From: Prorocentrum cordatum
Taxonomy: Eukaryota; Sar; Dinophyceae; Prorocentrales; Prorocentraceae
Direction: 5' to 3'
Assembly (NCBI GenBank): GCA_963575745.1
Contig: CAUYUJ010016493.1
Coordinates: 445,745 to 509,744, forward strand
Length of the DNA: 64,000 nt
The number at the start of each line of letters is the position of its first letter. The stretch's first letter is position 1. Below are positions 50,642-60,790 of the stretch, piece after piece. The notes under the pieces were generated by a model. That model was not told the origin of the DNA and made no database searches. It was given only the letters and a program-made list of their open reading frames with translations. The translations under genes were made by a program, and so were the position numbers.

Positions 50642-53374
50642 CAAACCGAGGCGGGCTGCCTCAGCCCGGAGGCAGCGCCGCCGACCCCAGGGACGGCGTA
50701 TCAGACTGCCGGCGAGGAGGACAAGAGGGAGGAAGGAGTCTTGGGAGCATCGTCTAGCCCCAAATACGTGGTGTTGATCAGTGAAGATGCGCAGCTGCAG
50801 CAGCAGCTGAGTGAACGATATCCACATTTACGAGTAGTATCCCGTACTATGTTTCTGGAATCTTCGTGGCTGGAAGCACGCGATGCCTTTTTGAGAGATT
50901 CATTCTTGGTAGTCGCAAAGCTCCCGCGATGCAGGACGACTTCGGGAACGCGCAATGATCGGAGGGTCCTGGACAGATTTACGACATATCTCACCAGTTG
51001 TCGCCATATGGATTTTGTGTTGATAGCGCCGCGAAGATCGAATACGTGGCAGATGGCAGCTATTCAGTCCATTGTGAATATGAAGCAGGTGCAGATCTCT
51101 CATCATCACGTGTGTGCCTGGGACGTGAGGGCACCCTCTAGTTCTAAGCCGTTGAGAATGTGCATGCAGTTGGCAGCCACCAAGCACATAGACAGCACAG
51201 CATGTCCACATGAGTCTTCTGCTGGACATGATCTAGATATGAAGTATTCTTTCGACAATGCAGGCGAGCTGGCCGAATCGAGATTGGAGAATCATCGTAC
51301 GATCGTGGGTAAGATTATTCAGTTGATTCAGAAGGCATATCTGGATGACGGCATGTTCACCGCGACCAGAGCCGACTTGATAGAGTACACCAGGCGGCCC
51401 ACGAACGAGAGCGTCAGCATCGCGATGCCGACAGACTCGAAAGAAAGACAAAAGCAGAAGAAAGCCAAGGAGAAGGCTACGGGTTCGGCGAGTTCAACAA
51501 CATCGTCAACCAAGAGACCGAGACAGTTCGAGAAGCATTATGATGATTGCGGACAAGATTGGAGCGGACTGGGCAAGGACGTGATGATGACCATGGGGTT
51601 CTCCAGTGACGGCGAAGCCAGCGAGGATCACAAGAGTGACGAGGATGTGATTCAGGACATGCACCAGGTATACTTTGAACCTTATTGGTTCGCCGGCTTG
51701 AAGGAAGTACCGCACTGCGAGATGAGAGAGACCCCAATGGCAAAGATATTTAACACGATGGTGGCCATGGACATATTTCAGTCAAAGATGACAGACGTGG
51801 AGTTTGATGTATGCGAGATTGCAGGTGGACAGGCACGGACTTCAATTATTCTGGCAAAGTGTCGCGTGAGAGTGGGCAGGAACTTTGATCTGTGTACAGG
51901 ATCGGTCTTGACGGAGATCAGCGAGCAGAAGGCGTTTCTTCGATATCGAGCTGCTCGCCGGGTGCGTATCGTACTCATGAGTCCGATCTGTGGGCCGTTT
52001 GGCAGTTGGTCTTACATGAACAGACAGCTGTATCCCACCACCTGGGCAGAGAGTCTAGAGTATGCTCTTAAGCTTTCGACATTATGTGCGGTGGTGGCAC
52101 TTGCGCAATATGACGACGACTTGGATTGGCTCAATGAGCAGCCCATTTCGAGCGACATGTGCGTTTTTGATCCTTGGCCGAAAGTACGACAGAATTCCCG
52201 CACAGTAGTTGGCAACTTTCACATGTGTCAGATGGGGGCCAAGACAGCAGAAGGAGGTCATGTCAACAAACCTACCTCGCTCTGGGCTTCGGATTACGAT
52301 CTCATCTATTATGTGGATGGCATCAAATGTGGAGATATCCCAGGAGCCTGCAATGGAAAGCATACGATGCTACGAGGAGCTGACGCGACAGCATCTCAAG
52401 TATGGCCATGGAGATTGGCCGAACGACTGGCTTGGGGAGTGACCCGTCTGTTGCACAAGCGAAAGTGGCAGAAGGCAAAAGACTCAAGGAAACATTACCC
52501 CGTCATGGAAGATGATCGTGAACGAGTACGCCCTGGATGTAGGAAGCACCGATCGTCTGAGCATCCCGATCACAATCGAGTCGAAGGAGATTGCAGACAT
52601 CCACATGTGGCTTCAGTGCCATATCAGTGCGCGGCATGCCTGGCAGGAAAGAAGAAAGAAGACCCCGGGCATACGGCATCCACAGAGCCCGACCGGCTAT
52701 GCAAGCTGGGTATGCAGAGAGCGGGTGTTGGTCCTGCTCGTGCTGGTGCCAGGCGACCTGCCGGAGCTCGTGTACCACAACATGTTCGACCTGATGGAGA
52801 GCCAGTACGTGCGGGAGATGATGAGCCAGGTGGAGTTGTGGTTGGCATAAGGTCTGAAGGAGGCTCCTCTGCGTCAGCAGCTACTCCAGCGGAGGTTGCA
52901 GCAGCAGAGGCACAGCGGAGAGTAGCAGTGCCAGCCGACTGGAAGGATTTCGACGACCCCGAGGCAGTGGAGCTAGAAGACGGCGAGGTCGCGGCCGAGA
53001 GTGCAGATGCTACCGCACCTCGAGCCGAAGCTGCTGGAGCTGCCAGCGGTTCAGCGGAAGGCCCAGAGGCTGATGAGGTGCGAGCTGGCGAGGCTCGTCA
53101 TCGACTCTTCGGAGATCAGACGGTCGACCCAGAGGCGGGCGCAATGGTGCCGGCGCCTCCAGCACCACATCCTGAGGGTCGAGTGGCCAGACGACGAGTG
53201 CAACACGGACGAGACACACGATCTCGAGATCAACGATATCAGCAGCTAGTACCTCAAGGTGACGAAGATCAGGATACTTGGAGTAGTTCTGATTTCAGGC
53301 ATGTGGCGCGTCTGCTTCACGACGGTGACTTGCTCACCAAGAAGAAGGCCCTACGTCGACTACATTTGAGATGA
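50642..53374 (+). CDS. pol: Pol N-terminal part: methyltransferase-like domain and Cys/His modules
   Basis: About 910 codons open in the gag frame; there is no upstream ATG near the start, so translation would need readthrough. The first part (to about 51700) is unrecognised. At 51795-52435, VCEIAGGQART resembles the AdoMet-binding motif I. LMSPICGPFGSW resembles the PC-containing motif IV of C5-cytosine methyltransferases, with Cys at codon 51989. CNGKH ... ASQVWPWRLA resembles the C-terminal part of related domains I recall in dinoflagellate copia elements. At 52538-52720 there are two Cys/His modules: C-x2-H-x4-H-x2-H-x6-C and C-x2-C-x10-H-x9-C. An acidic, Ala-rich linker follows. The end (KKALRRLH) is the start of the integrase zinc-binding domain, cut by the stop at 53374. 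Whether the methyltransferase-like fold is catalytic is unknown. Confidence 0.75.
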   Translation, partial: QTEAGCLSPEAAPPTPGTAYQTAGEEDKREEGVLGASSSPKYVVLISEDAQLQQQLSERYPHLRVVSRTMFLESSWLEARDAFLRDSFLVVAKLPRCRTTSGTRNDRRVLDRFTTYLTSCRHMDFVLIAPRRSNTWQMAAIQSIVNMKQVQISHHHVCAWDVRAPSSSKPLRMCMQLAATKHIDSTACPHESSAGHDLDMKYSFDNAGELAESRLENHRTIVGKIIQLIQKAYLDDGMFTATRADLIEYTRRPTNESVSIAMPTDSKERQKQKKAKEKATGSASSTTSSTKRPRQFEKHYDDCGQDWSGLGKDVMMTMGFSSDGEASEDHKSDEDVIQDMHQVYFEPYWFAGLKEVPHCEMRETPMAKIFNTMVAMDIFQSKMTDVEFDVCEIAGGQARTSIILAKCRVRVGRNFDLCTGSVLTEISEQKAFLRYRAARRVRIVLMSPICGPFGSWSYMNRQLYPTTWAESLEYALKLSTLCAVVALAQYDDDLDWLNEQPISSDMCVFDPWPKVRQNSRTVVGNFHMCQMGAKTAEGGHVNKPTSLWASDYDLIYYVDGIKCGDIPGACNGKHTMLRGADATASQVWPWRLAERLAWGVTRLLHKRKWQKAKDSRKHYPVMEDDRERVRPGCRKHRSSEHPDHNRVEGDCRHPHVASVPYQCAACLAGKKKEDPGHTASTEPDRLCKLGMQRAGVGPARAGARRPAGARVPQHVRPDGEPVRAGDDEPGGVVVGIRSEGGSSASAATPAEVAAAEAQRRVAVPADWKDFDDPEAVELEDGEVAAESADATAPRAEAAGAASGSAEGPEADEVRAGEARHRLFGDQTVDPEAGAMVPAPPAPHPEGRVARRRVQHGRDTRSRDQRYQQLVPQGDEDQDTWSSSDFRHVARLLHDGDLLTKKKALRRLHLR
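51362..51385 (+). repeat. 24-nt copy of the 3' LTR junction inside pol
   Basis: GCGACCAGAGCCG plus the first 11 bases of the LTR (ACTTGATAGAG) occur here and at 57400-57423 without mismatch. The position is analogous to a central polypurine-tract duplication, but the sequence is not strongly purine-rich. Confidence 0.85.
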
Positions 53375-54021
53375 CCAGACTACTATCACTGGTAGGAGTG
53401 CCGCAGGAGGTGATGAAGCTGATCGCCGAAGTCGTGGACACGTGCAGGATACGCAGGACGTCAGCGAGGATCAGCATGAGGTTCAATCAGACAGTTCAAG
53501 AAGATCTCATGTTTTACTCAGATGAAACGGGACCAGAAATCAGAAGCTACATCATTCTTCATCTGATATGCGAATGTATCAAATGGACGGTCGCCGAGGA
53601 GATCGCTGATAAAGAAACGCACACGATCTTGGCAACAACAACGTCGAGGTGGATCAGAGTATTTGGCCCTCCAGAACTGATGATATGGGATGGAGAAGGA
53701 GCTATGAGCAGTGATGAGGCCAAGACGTGGGCTACGAGATGGCATATTGAGTTGGTGGTGAAGCCCAAGGACAAGAAGGCATGGATAGCAGAGAGACACC
53801 ATGAGATTTTGAGGCAACAGTTGCATCGCACACAGTCACAGCTTCAGGCAGACAACATCGTGGTATCGTTTGTCGAGATTCTGTCGGAGTCAGTGCTGGC
53901 TAAGAATGCTCTGCTATCTACTGGTCAGGGCACACCCACCCTATCAGTCATTATACGGAAGAACGCCAAGGCTTTTACCGCAGATCGAGGATATCGTGGG
54001 CGAAGCCAGAATGCAGGATGA
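53371..54021 (+). pseudogene. pol: Integrase core (frame-disrupted)
   Basis: It starts in a different frame, overlapping the previous stop as ATGA. VVDTCRIRRTS corresponds to the CxxC of the HHCC zinc domain, but the second Cys codon is CGC (Arg) at 53452. The catalytic core has Asp in QEDLMFY (codon 53503), Asp in WDGEGAM (53689) and Glu in AERHHE (53791), with GPPELM before the second Asp, as in copia integrases; the spacing is two residues shorter than DD35E unless the later Glu is used. From about 53935 the frame is wrong: the expected PYQSLYGRTP continues in the frame of the next piece, so a 1-base indel lies at about 53930-53940 and the last 28 residues are spurious. Confidence 0.85.
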
Positions 54022-56782
54022 GAATGGCATGGACGGTCTACGTCATGTACATCGGCTTCGAGAGATATCCGTCGGAAGCGCAATATCCGCGTTGGCTGAG
54101 CACCGACTGAAGTTAGCAGACAAGTCGAGGACGCCCCTCGCCGGTGAGCAGCTGGACTTGAGCAACGGTGACCAAGCGGAAATATTCAGGAAGTCTCAGC
54201 AGAAGGATCGGCCGGGCTGGGTAGGACCAGCAACAGTCACGGATCTGACGGAGTTGGAGCACGGCAAGGTGACAGTGCGATGGCAAGGCAGACATATCAC
54301 TGTTCCTATAGAGAGTTTGCGAAGAGCCATGGTATATCTAGTGCTGTTTCTGGACGTGTGTGACAACCAGGTCCAGAACCACGACGTGCTCAAAGCCTGG
54401 AAGTGCGTGGCGAACTTTACCGGCACGCTGAGGAAGCAGACAGCTACTCTTGGCTGGATGAAGACGGCAGCAGGATGGCAGCTGACGGCAGACACGATCA
54501 AGCACGGAATGGTGTTCTATGCCATACTGGATGTCGCGCACAACTTGATGAAGATGCAGAATTGTCTGGCAGGTGTGTGCGCCCAGGGGGTGTCAAGGTT
54601 AACTTCATTGAGCGAAGGTGCCTTGGGAAGTGTGATTGTGTTTTGGTCGCAGGCCGACGAGTTAGACTACCGATACATTGTTGTTGATGGAGGACAGAGT
54701 GTGAACTTAGAGGTGCTCCTGGGAGATCAAGGTAACTGGAGGCAGACGTTTCTGGTGCAATTCTGTTTGCATGGAGCAGCTGTGGTGGAGACGGCACAGC
54801 GAGAAGAGCCCGGAGTACCACAGCTAGGCGGAGTTCACACGGAGAGGCATAATAACTCACCGGTGGTGCTATCGCCGATCACGATGAGCGACGCTTCAGA
54901 TCGGGGCGTCGGCGAAGCGCCAGAAGCTGCCGGAGATGAGGAGCTGGAAGATCTAGATCAGGAGTTCTGGTTGGCGTGGAAGCAGGAATGGGAAGCAGAA
55001 GATCCGCACTGGACAAGAACCACCGAGGAGGATGAGTGGAGTATAGTGCTGTATTCATCAACGCCGCCAGAAACCGAGTATGATATGGAAGGCACGCTGT
55101 TGGGATACGAATATCTTCACGCATCTGCCGAATTACATCCCAGATATCAGCTTTGTCAGGATGACGATATCCGGATGTTAGGCGAGTACGACAGAGACGT
55201 TAAGTCCTTTGCCATCAAGCTCGTGCATGACAATCGAGAGGTAGTGAAGATGATAATGCAGGAGCCCGCAGAGATTCAGTTACCAATTGGTCTGGCTTAT
55301 CTCAGCGGATATCTTCCAGAAGATGCAACATGGCAAGAAGGTGATGTGTGTGTCTTACACGTGGACAAGGCCGAAATCAAGAGAGCCTTGATCGAGACCA
55401 ACAAGACGCAATCCAACATGGCAGTGTCGGATGAGGATCTGCGCAAACATCCAGAGTTGGCGAAAGCAGCAGTGTTGGCAGAACTTATCAGATGGAATGA
55501 TAATTCTTCTATACGACGCCAGGCCAAGAAGGACGCGTGGAACTTACTAACGTCTCGATACGTATTCACGTGGAAGCTGCAGAATGATGGTACGCGACTC
55601 ATGAAGTGCAGATTGACAGTTCACGGATTCAAGGACATGGAGCGAGGCCACCTGGACAAGTTCAGTGGGACAGCCAGTTCATGGGGACAGAGAGCTGTGG
55701 TGGCTACCGCAGTGCAGTCGGCATGGCCGATAGAATTGCCGGATATATCGCAGGCATTCTTGAAGGGACTGACATTTGAAGAAGTGCAACAGATACGTGG
55801 TGGACCTAAACGTCAGGTATCAATGGTATTGCCTCGTGGACGTGGAGGAATTGAACCCGCCGGCATTGCTATATTGAGGTCCATCAAAGGTTTCGAGAGT
55901 TTCAATGATGCTACGGAGTGTTTGGAGATGTTGAAAGGAGGCTTTGGTTTGATTGACGCGCCAAACTTGTTCACGATGAAGGCAGACAAAGTACTCAAGC
56001 AAGAGAACATCAAGCCGACTATTTCAGATCCTAAGATATACCTCAAGTTCGAGAACGGTAAGTTGATGTTGATGGTGAGTACCCACATGGATGATTGTAA
56101 AGCCACAGGTGAACGACCGACTCTGATTCAGCCTCACAAGATGTTGCAGAAGCATTTCGGCAATGACGTCAAGTTGAATATTGAGGAGTCTTTTATTCAC
56201 ACCGGCATCAGACATAGAGTTTTGGAGAATGGCAAATGTATCATGTTGGATCAGTTCGATTATGCTTCATCCATCAAGCCGTTGGCGCCGAGCAGGTTTC
56301 ACGAGTATAAGGACGACCAACCGCTGACAGAGGAACTGAATGCATGTTTCTTGACTCTTTTGGGAGCACTGGCATGGTTGCTTCGAACGAGACTGGATAT
56401 TATAATATACGTGAGTTCTTTGCAGCGAATCGCCAAGAAGCCGACCATTGTGGATCTCAAACGTATCAATCGTCTATGCAGGCACGTGAAGCAGGACCCA
56501 CACGGTCTGGAATATCGCAAGATCAGTATGCCAGTCTCTCTGATTGCTGTTGGAGACAGCGCATATCAGGCGCCCGCTAACGCGGAGGCCGCCGTAGACC
56601 CTTTGGTTATGCGAGGATATATGATAGCGCTTGCTCATTATAAACAAGTGTCTAGTACGTATGCGATTCAGATGCTGTCTTTTGCCGGAGGCAAGCAGAA
56701 CCATGTTTGCCGAGGTGTTTGGAGTGCTGAGATTCACAATCAGTGTGACATGTTAGATATGCTGGCGATTATAATGTCTTGA
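53936..56782 (+). pseudogene. pol: Integrase C-terminus, reverse transcriptase and RNase H (copia pol)
   Basis: The frame opens upstream at 53870, but only the part from about 53936 (PYQSLYGRTPRLLPQ) is homologous. Integrase C-terminal sequence and a linker reach about 55450. RT then follows: RLTVHGFKD (about 55610), DISQAFLKG with the first catalytic Asp (codon 55742), and THMDDCKAT with the catalytic Asp pair (56090-56095), where most copia elements have YVDD. RNase H shows VGDSAYQ (Asp codon 56555) and SAEIHNQ (Glu codon 56729). A TGA at 56780-56782 stops translation inside RNase H, and the same frame continues beyond it. All RT catalytic residues are present, so the RT itself could be functional if expressed. 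Confidence 0.93.
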
Positions 56783-57151
56783 TTTGAAGAAGTTCGTTTA
56801 GAGCCGCAGTCAGCCGAGGACATGAAAGCAATCAGGCAATCAGGCGAATGTGTGTTGAATGGTGAAGATTTCACCGGTTCAGGATCTTTATTTAGTTATC
56901 TAGAGGCAGATCATTTAAAGTTTCCTGCGGATAAAGGCACATTCTTTCATTTAGCCTATATTCGCGAGCTTTTACGAACCAGAGTGTTGAAGACATATTA
57001 CTGGATCGACACTAGAGACATGTGTGTCGATGGCTTGACAAAAGGCAAGCTAGATAGGCATCCGTTGCATGAGCTGATGAAAGGTAGATGGAAGCTTACT
57101 CATGCGAGTAAGGCATTGCATTCAAAGCGGATGAAAGCTGTAGCCACCTAG
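56783..57151 (+). pseudogene. pol: RNase H C-terminal remainder, same frame after TGA
   Basis: FEEVRLEP follows the TGA without a frame change. SLFSYLEADH, HLAYIRELL, YYWIDTRDMCVDGLTKG and HPLHELMKGRW are the usual end of copia RNase H (the DALTKG-type motif). It ends at TAG 57151 without an independent start needed; the ATG at 56822 is only internal. Confidence 0.9.
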
Positions 57152-57412
57152 ACATCTGCCGGCGTGATTCAGGTTTCGGTAGAGACGGATGTCTCTGCGC
57201 AGTAGATATACGATGGCCTAGAGCCACCTGTGCTTGATCGGCGGAAGACAGTTCCGCGGCTAGTGTATCGAGCTGCGACCTGCAGATCGCAGTGCCCTCT
57301 GGAGTTCGACGCTTGCTGTGCACACTGTTGTAGTGCACCCGTCAGCCACTGGAGGTGGCAGCCCAACGTACTCCGCATGTTCGGCGGTCAGAGACCTTTG
57401 CGACCAGAGCCG
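57152..57412 (+). other. 3' untranslated region of the retrotransposon
   Basis: No coding signal. There is no clear polypurine tract; the bases just before the LTR are GCGACCAGAGCCG, repeated with the LTR start inside pol at 51362-51385. Confidence 0.7.
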
Positions 57413-57721
57413 ACTTGATAGAGCTGTGAACGTAGTAGAGTCGAGCTCAGAGGCATGTGCAGCATCCTGTAGCCGATACGGCTCAAGCTGCGCAGTTGAT
57501 ATCACAACACTAACTATTGCAAGATATCCCCAGATCAGAAGTATCATATACTACCTTATCTATCACTAAGTGATATCAAGATATATTTGCTGGTGGTATT
57601 TGTTTGACTCAGACTGAGTGGACAGACGTCTTCGCCAGACGTGCGGAGAGGGAGAGAGAGAGAGAAAGAGCGTGATCGTCTTATCATCGCCGACATCGAG
57701 GTTGTCATCGACAACTCTAGC
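57413..57721 (+). repeat. 3' long terminal repeat
   Basis: 309 bp. It differs from the 5' LTR at AGC-A/T-GTG, GCAAGA-G/T-ATC, CTTATC-G/T-ATC and GATAT-C/A-TTTG, and by two extra bases in the GAGAGA run. The spliced-leader-like hairpin recurs at 57466-57487. Confidence 0.93.
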
Positions 57722-57771
57722 GCGCCGACCCCAAGAAATCTGCTCGGACCTTCGGACGTTTATGCTTATGC
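57722..57771. repeat. Right half of the split family B foldback
   Basis: GCGCCGACCCCAAGAAATCT-GCTCGGACCTTCGGACGTTT-ATGCTTATGC is complementary to 46922-46972, about 75-80 percent by eye. Confidence 0.85.
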
Positions 57772-58084
57772 CGCCTGGTGTTCCCCTACCTCGGCGGGAG
57801 GGGGGGGGGCTGGCGCTTCCACGAGCGGCCGAAGGCCCAGGTTCGGACGTCGAGGACCGAGGTTTTCTGAGCTGGTTTGGGTCTTTCGTTGGGCCTCTTG
57901 GGGTGGTCACTGGTGGCCTTCTGCGGGGTCTCAAGAAGATCTCTGGATCTCTGGTGGCCTCTGCGGGGTCAGCAGAAGAGGAGCCAGGTTCTCCAGCGTC
58001 TTGACCACATCGCGAGGGATGGTTGTCGTGCTCCTGCTCTTGCACGGCGGTGTTCTAGAGTTCTGACCTCCGTGTTTCCGTCAG
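57772..58084. other. Unassigned sequence
   Basis: TCTGGTGGCCTCTGCGGGGTC/GGTGGCCTTCTGCGGGGTCTC occurs twice (57910-57975). No gene recognised. Confidence 0.4.
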
Positions 58085-59930
58085 TCCTCAGCTCGTGGCC
58101 TGCCTCCCCTCCTCCGCCCCCATCACCCCCCGTGGCCCCGGAGCTTTGTATTGTCGTCGTTCGTTCGTTCGTGGCCTGCCCTCCCCTCCTCCGCCCCCAT
58201 CACTCCCCCTGGCCCCGGAGCTTTCTACTGTCGTCGTTCGTCCTTTCATTCGTGGCCTGCCCTCCCTCCCCAGAACTGGCCTGCCCCGTGGCCTCCGTCG
58301 CTCCCCCCCCGCCGCAGGGCACTGGCCTGCCCCTCGCTCCCCCGCGGCCCCGGAGCCCGTTCTCCTCGTCGTTCGTGCGCTCGTGGCTGCCCCCCCCCCC
58401 GCCCTCCCTGGGGAGCCCCTGGCCCTCCTCCTCCTCCTCCTCCTCCTCCTCCTCCTCCTCCTCCTCCTCCTCCCTCTCTCCTCCTCCTCCTCCCTCGCCC
58501 TGGCCCCCCCGCTCGTTCGCTCGTGGCCTGCCCTCCCGTCCCCAGCCCCACTCGCCACCCCTGGCCCCACAGCCCTGGCCTGCCCCTGCCCCCCCCCCCC
58601 TCGCTCCCATTGGGGCCATGAACCCTTTGTTTCGGTCGTGCGTTGTTTCGCTCGTGGCCCCTCGAACCCCCTGGCCCTGGAGCTCTGGCCTACCCCTGGC
58701 CCCCCACAGCTCCCCCTGGCCCCAGAGCCTGTGATTATCTTGAGCAGCTGTGCTCTAGAGCTCGGAGCTCTAGATTTTCCTCGTCGCTCGTTCGTTCGCT
58801 CGTCGCCACCCCTCGGCCCTCCTGCCTCTACCTTCTCATGATGGCCATGGTGGCCCCCCAGGACCCTCCCTCCCCTGGCCTACCCATGGCAGTCGCCCCA
58901 GCCCCCCCGATCGTTCGTTCGTTCGTTCGTGGCCTCCCCCCCCCCGACCACAGCCCTCCCGCTTCCCCTGACTGCGGGGTCCTGGCATGCCCCTTCTCCC
59001 CCATCGCTCTTTCTTTTCGTCATGGGTTCCTTCGTGGCCTGCCCCCCCTCCCCAGCCCTACTAGCTTCCCCTGACCCCGGAACCCTGGCCTGCCCCCGGC
59101 CCCCCCTCGCTCCGCCTTGCCCCCGAGCCCTTATTCTTGTGTTTCTGGAGCTCGGAGCTCGTTATTACCTTGCACAGCTGTGTTCTAGAGCTCGGATCTA
59201 TTCATTTTCGTCGTCGTCGTCGTTCGTTCGTTTGTCGTTCGTCCTCCCCCTTGGCTGTCCTGGCCTTGCCCTGGACCCAGCCCTCCCCAGCTCCCCTCGC
59301 TCTCCCCCTCTTGCCCTCCCTAACCCACTCCCTGGACCCAGCCCCCCTCGCTCCCCCCCCCCTGGCCTCCCGTTCGTCGTCCTCCCCTCACCCCCCAACC
59401 GGCCTCCTTATTTTCGTCGTCGTCGTTCGTTCATTGGTCGTTCGTCGTCGTGGTTCGTTCGTTCATCGTTCGTCCTCCCCCCTGGCCTTGCCCTGGACCC
59501 AGCCCTCCCACCCAGCCCCCCTCGCCCTCCCCCCCCCTCCCTGCCCCCCCCCCCCCCCCCGGCCTCCCTGACCCCCTGGCCTGGCCCTGGGCCCAGCCCT
59601 CCCCCCTGTCCTTGCCCTGGCCCAGCCCCCGCTCCCCCCCGCCTGGCCTCTCTGGCCACTCGCTCGTCGTGCTCTTCCCTGGACCCCCTGGCCTTGCCCG
59701 CTGTGTTCAACATGGAGCTCGGACCTGCCCCCCCTGGTCACGGAAGGAAGCTCCTGGAGGAAGGAGGCGAAAATGCTTTGCCCTTCGCAGCTCCTTGGTG
59801 CAAGAGCCAGGGCACGCGTGCCACTTGTCGTTGGATCGTCGCTCGGTCGTTCGCTCGTCACCACCCTCTAGCCCCCTTGCCCACGCCTCCTCATGATGGT
59901 CATGATGACCCCAGGAGAACACCAGGATGG
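58085..59930. repeat. C-rich minisatellite with GTTCGTTCGTGGCCTGCC core
   Basis: TCGTCGTTCGTTCGTTCGTG-GCCTGCC ... CCCCTGGCCCCGGAGCT units recur at roughly 85-110 bp in the first half and degrade later, with a CCT tract at 58425-58480. GAGCTCGGAGCTC palindromes recur near 58757 and 59149. Pro/Leu/Ser-rich frames are artefacts. Confidence 0.85.
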
Positions 59931-60044
59931 CCCCAAGACCAGGCCCTCCTCATCCCGCCTCGGCTGGCTCTCGCCCTCCCTCGTGCAAGGGCCAGGGCAC
60001 GCGTGCCCTGTGTGTAGCCCCTGGGAGCAGTCTGCGGGCTCCAG

Positions 60045-60300
60045 GACCCTCAAACATTTATCCCGAACGAAGACCCGTTCCCCAGGAAGGAGTCGAGAGC
60101 TCGGGGGATCCCATATTGAAAATCTACAAGGTCGGAAACCTGGGGCGGAGGAGGAGGAGGAGAGGGAGGAGGAGGAGGAGGAGGAGGAGGAGGACCCTCA
60201 AACAGTTATCCCGAATGAAGACCCGTTCCCCAGGAAGGAGTCGAGAGCTCCGGGGATCCCGTATTAAAATCTACGATGTCGGAAACCTGGGTTGGAGGAG
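60045..60300. repeat. 148-bp tandem duplication with GGA tract
   Basis: ACCCTCAAACATTTATCCCG-AACGAAGACCCGTTCCCCAG starts at 60045 and recurs from 60193 with few changes, each followed by a GGA tract. Confidence 0.9.
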
Positions 60301-60405
60301 GAGGAGAGGGAGGAGGAGGCGGAGGAGGAGGAGGAGGAGGAGGAGGAGGAGGAGGAGGAGGAGGAGAGGGAGGCGGAGGAGAGGGAGGAGGAGGAGGAGG
60401 AAAGA
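60301..60405. repeat. (GGA)n tract
   Basis: AGGAGG with GAGGCGGAGG variants. Confidence 0.93.
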
Positions 60406-60629
60406 GTTTGAAGTTCTCTGGTTTTGGCAGGTCCTCCTGGGGATCTCGTCGCCACGGCCGGATTGGTTTCGAAATTCTACACGACGCGGTCCGGTAGAGG
60501 TCGAAGGGCCGATTGCGAGGGAGTGAACTCAGACCTTCAGACGTCGCAGGAGATCACGATTTGTTTTTGTTTTTGATTTCCCAAGCTGTGTTTGCACTAA
60601 GGGATCCTTATGCACTTCTCCTCAAGGAC

Positions 60630-60780
60630 CTGGGCCTGTCGCCGGTTTGGCGGCTATGTTGCCGCCGTCGCCGCCCCGTCGCCGCTTCGTCGCCGCACGT
60701 CGTCTGGGCCTGTCTGCTGGTCAGGCGGCTATGTCGCCGCCGTCGCCGCCTCGTCGCCACCCCTTCGCCGCCTAGATTGC
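60630..60780. repeat. Duplicated GCCGCCGTCGCCGCC block
   Basis: GGCGGCTATGTTGCCGCCGT-CGCCGCCCCGTCGCC and GGCGGCTATGTCGCCGCCGT-CGCCGCCTCGTCGCC lie about 77 bases apart. Confidence 0.8.
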
Positions 60781-60790
60781 GCCACGCAGA

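Larger units (their letters stand above)
47050..57721 (+). mobile_element. Ty1/copia-type LTR retrotransposon
   Basis: Near-identical LTRs flank a primer-binding site and gag-pol in copia order: capsid, zinc knuckle, protease, integrase, RT, RNase H. The five bases before the 5' LTR (ACGCC) and after the 3' LTR (GCGCC) differ at one position and are read as a 5-bp target-site duplication; other family B copies have AGCGCC there. LTRs differ at about four positions plus a 2-bp indel, so the insertion is fairly recent, yet the coding region holds two in-frame TGA codons and two frame changes. Codon and base use are less GC-extreme than the surroundings. Unusual additions are a RING finger in the gag region and a cytosine-methyltransferase-like domain before integrase. 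Confidence 0.95.

Noticed and set aside
50741-50743. TTG start codon for the second pol piece
   Set aside because: The frame is open back to the TGA at 50639 and a TTG start is unlikely in a eukaryote; readthrough or mutation is the better explanation.
53870-53935. Start of the RT frame as a true N-terminus
   Set aside because: The first ~20 codons overlap the integrase coding region in another frame; homology begins only at about 53936.
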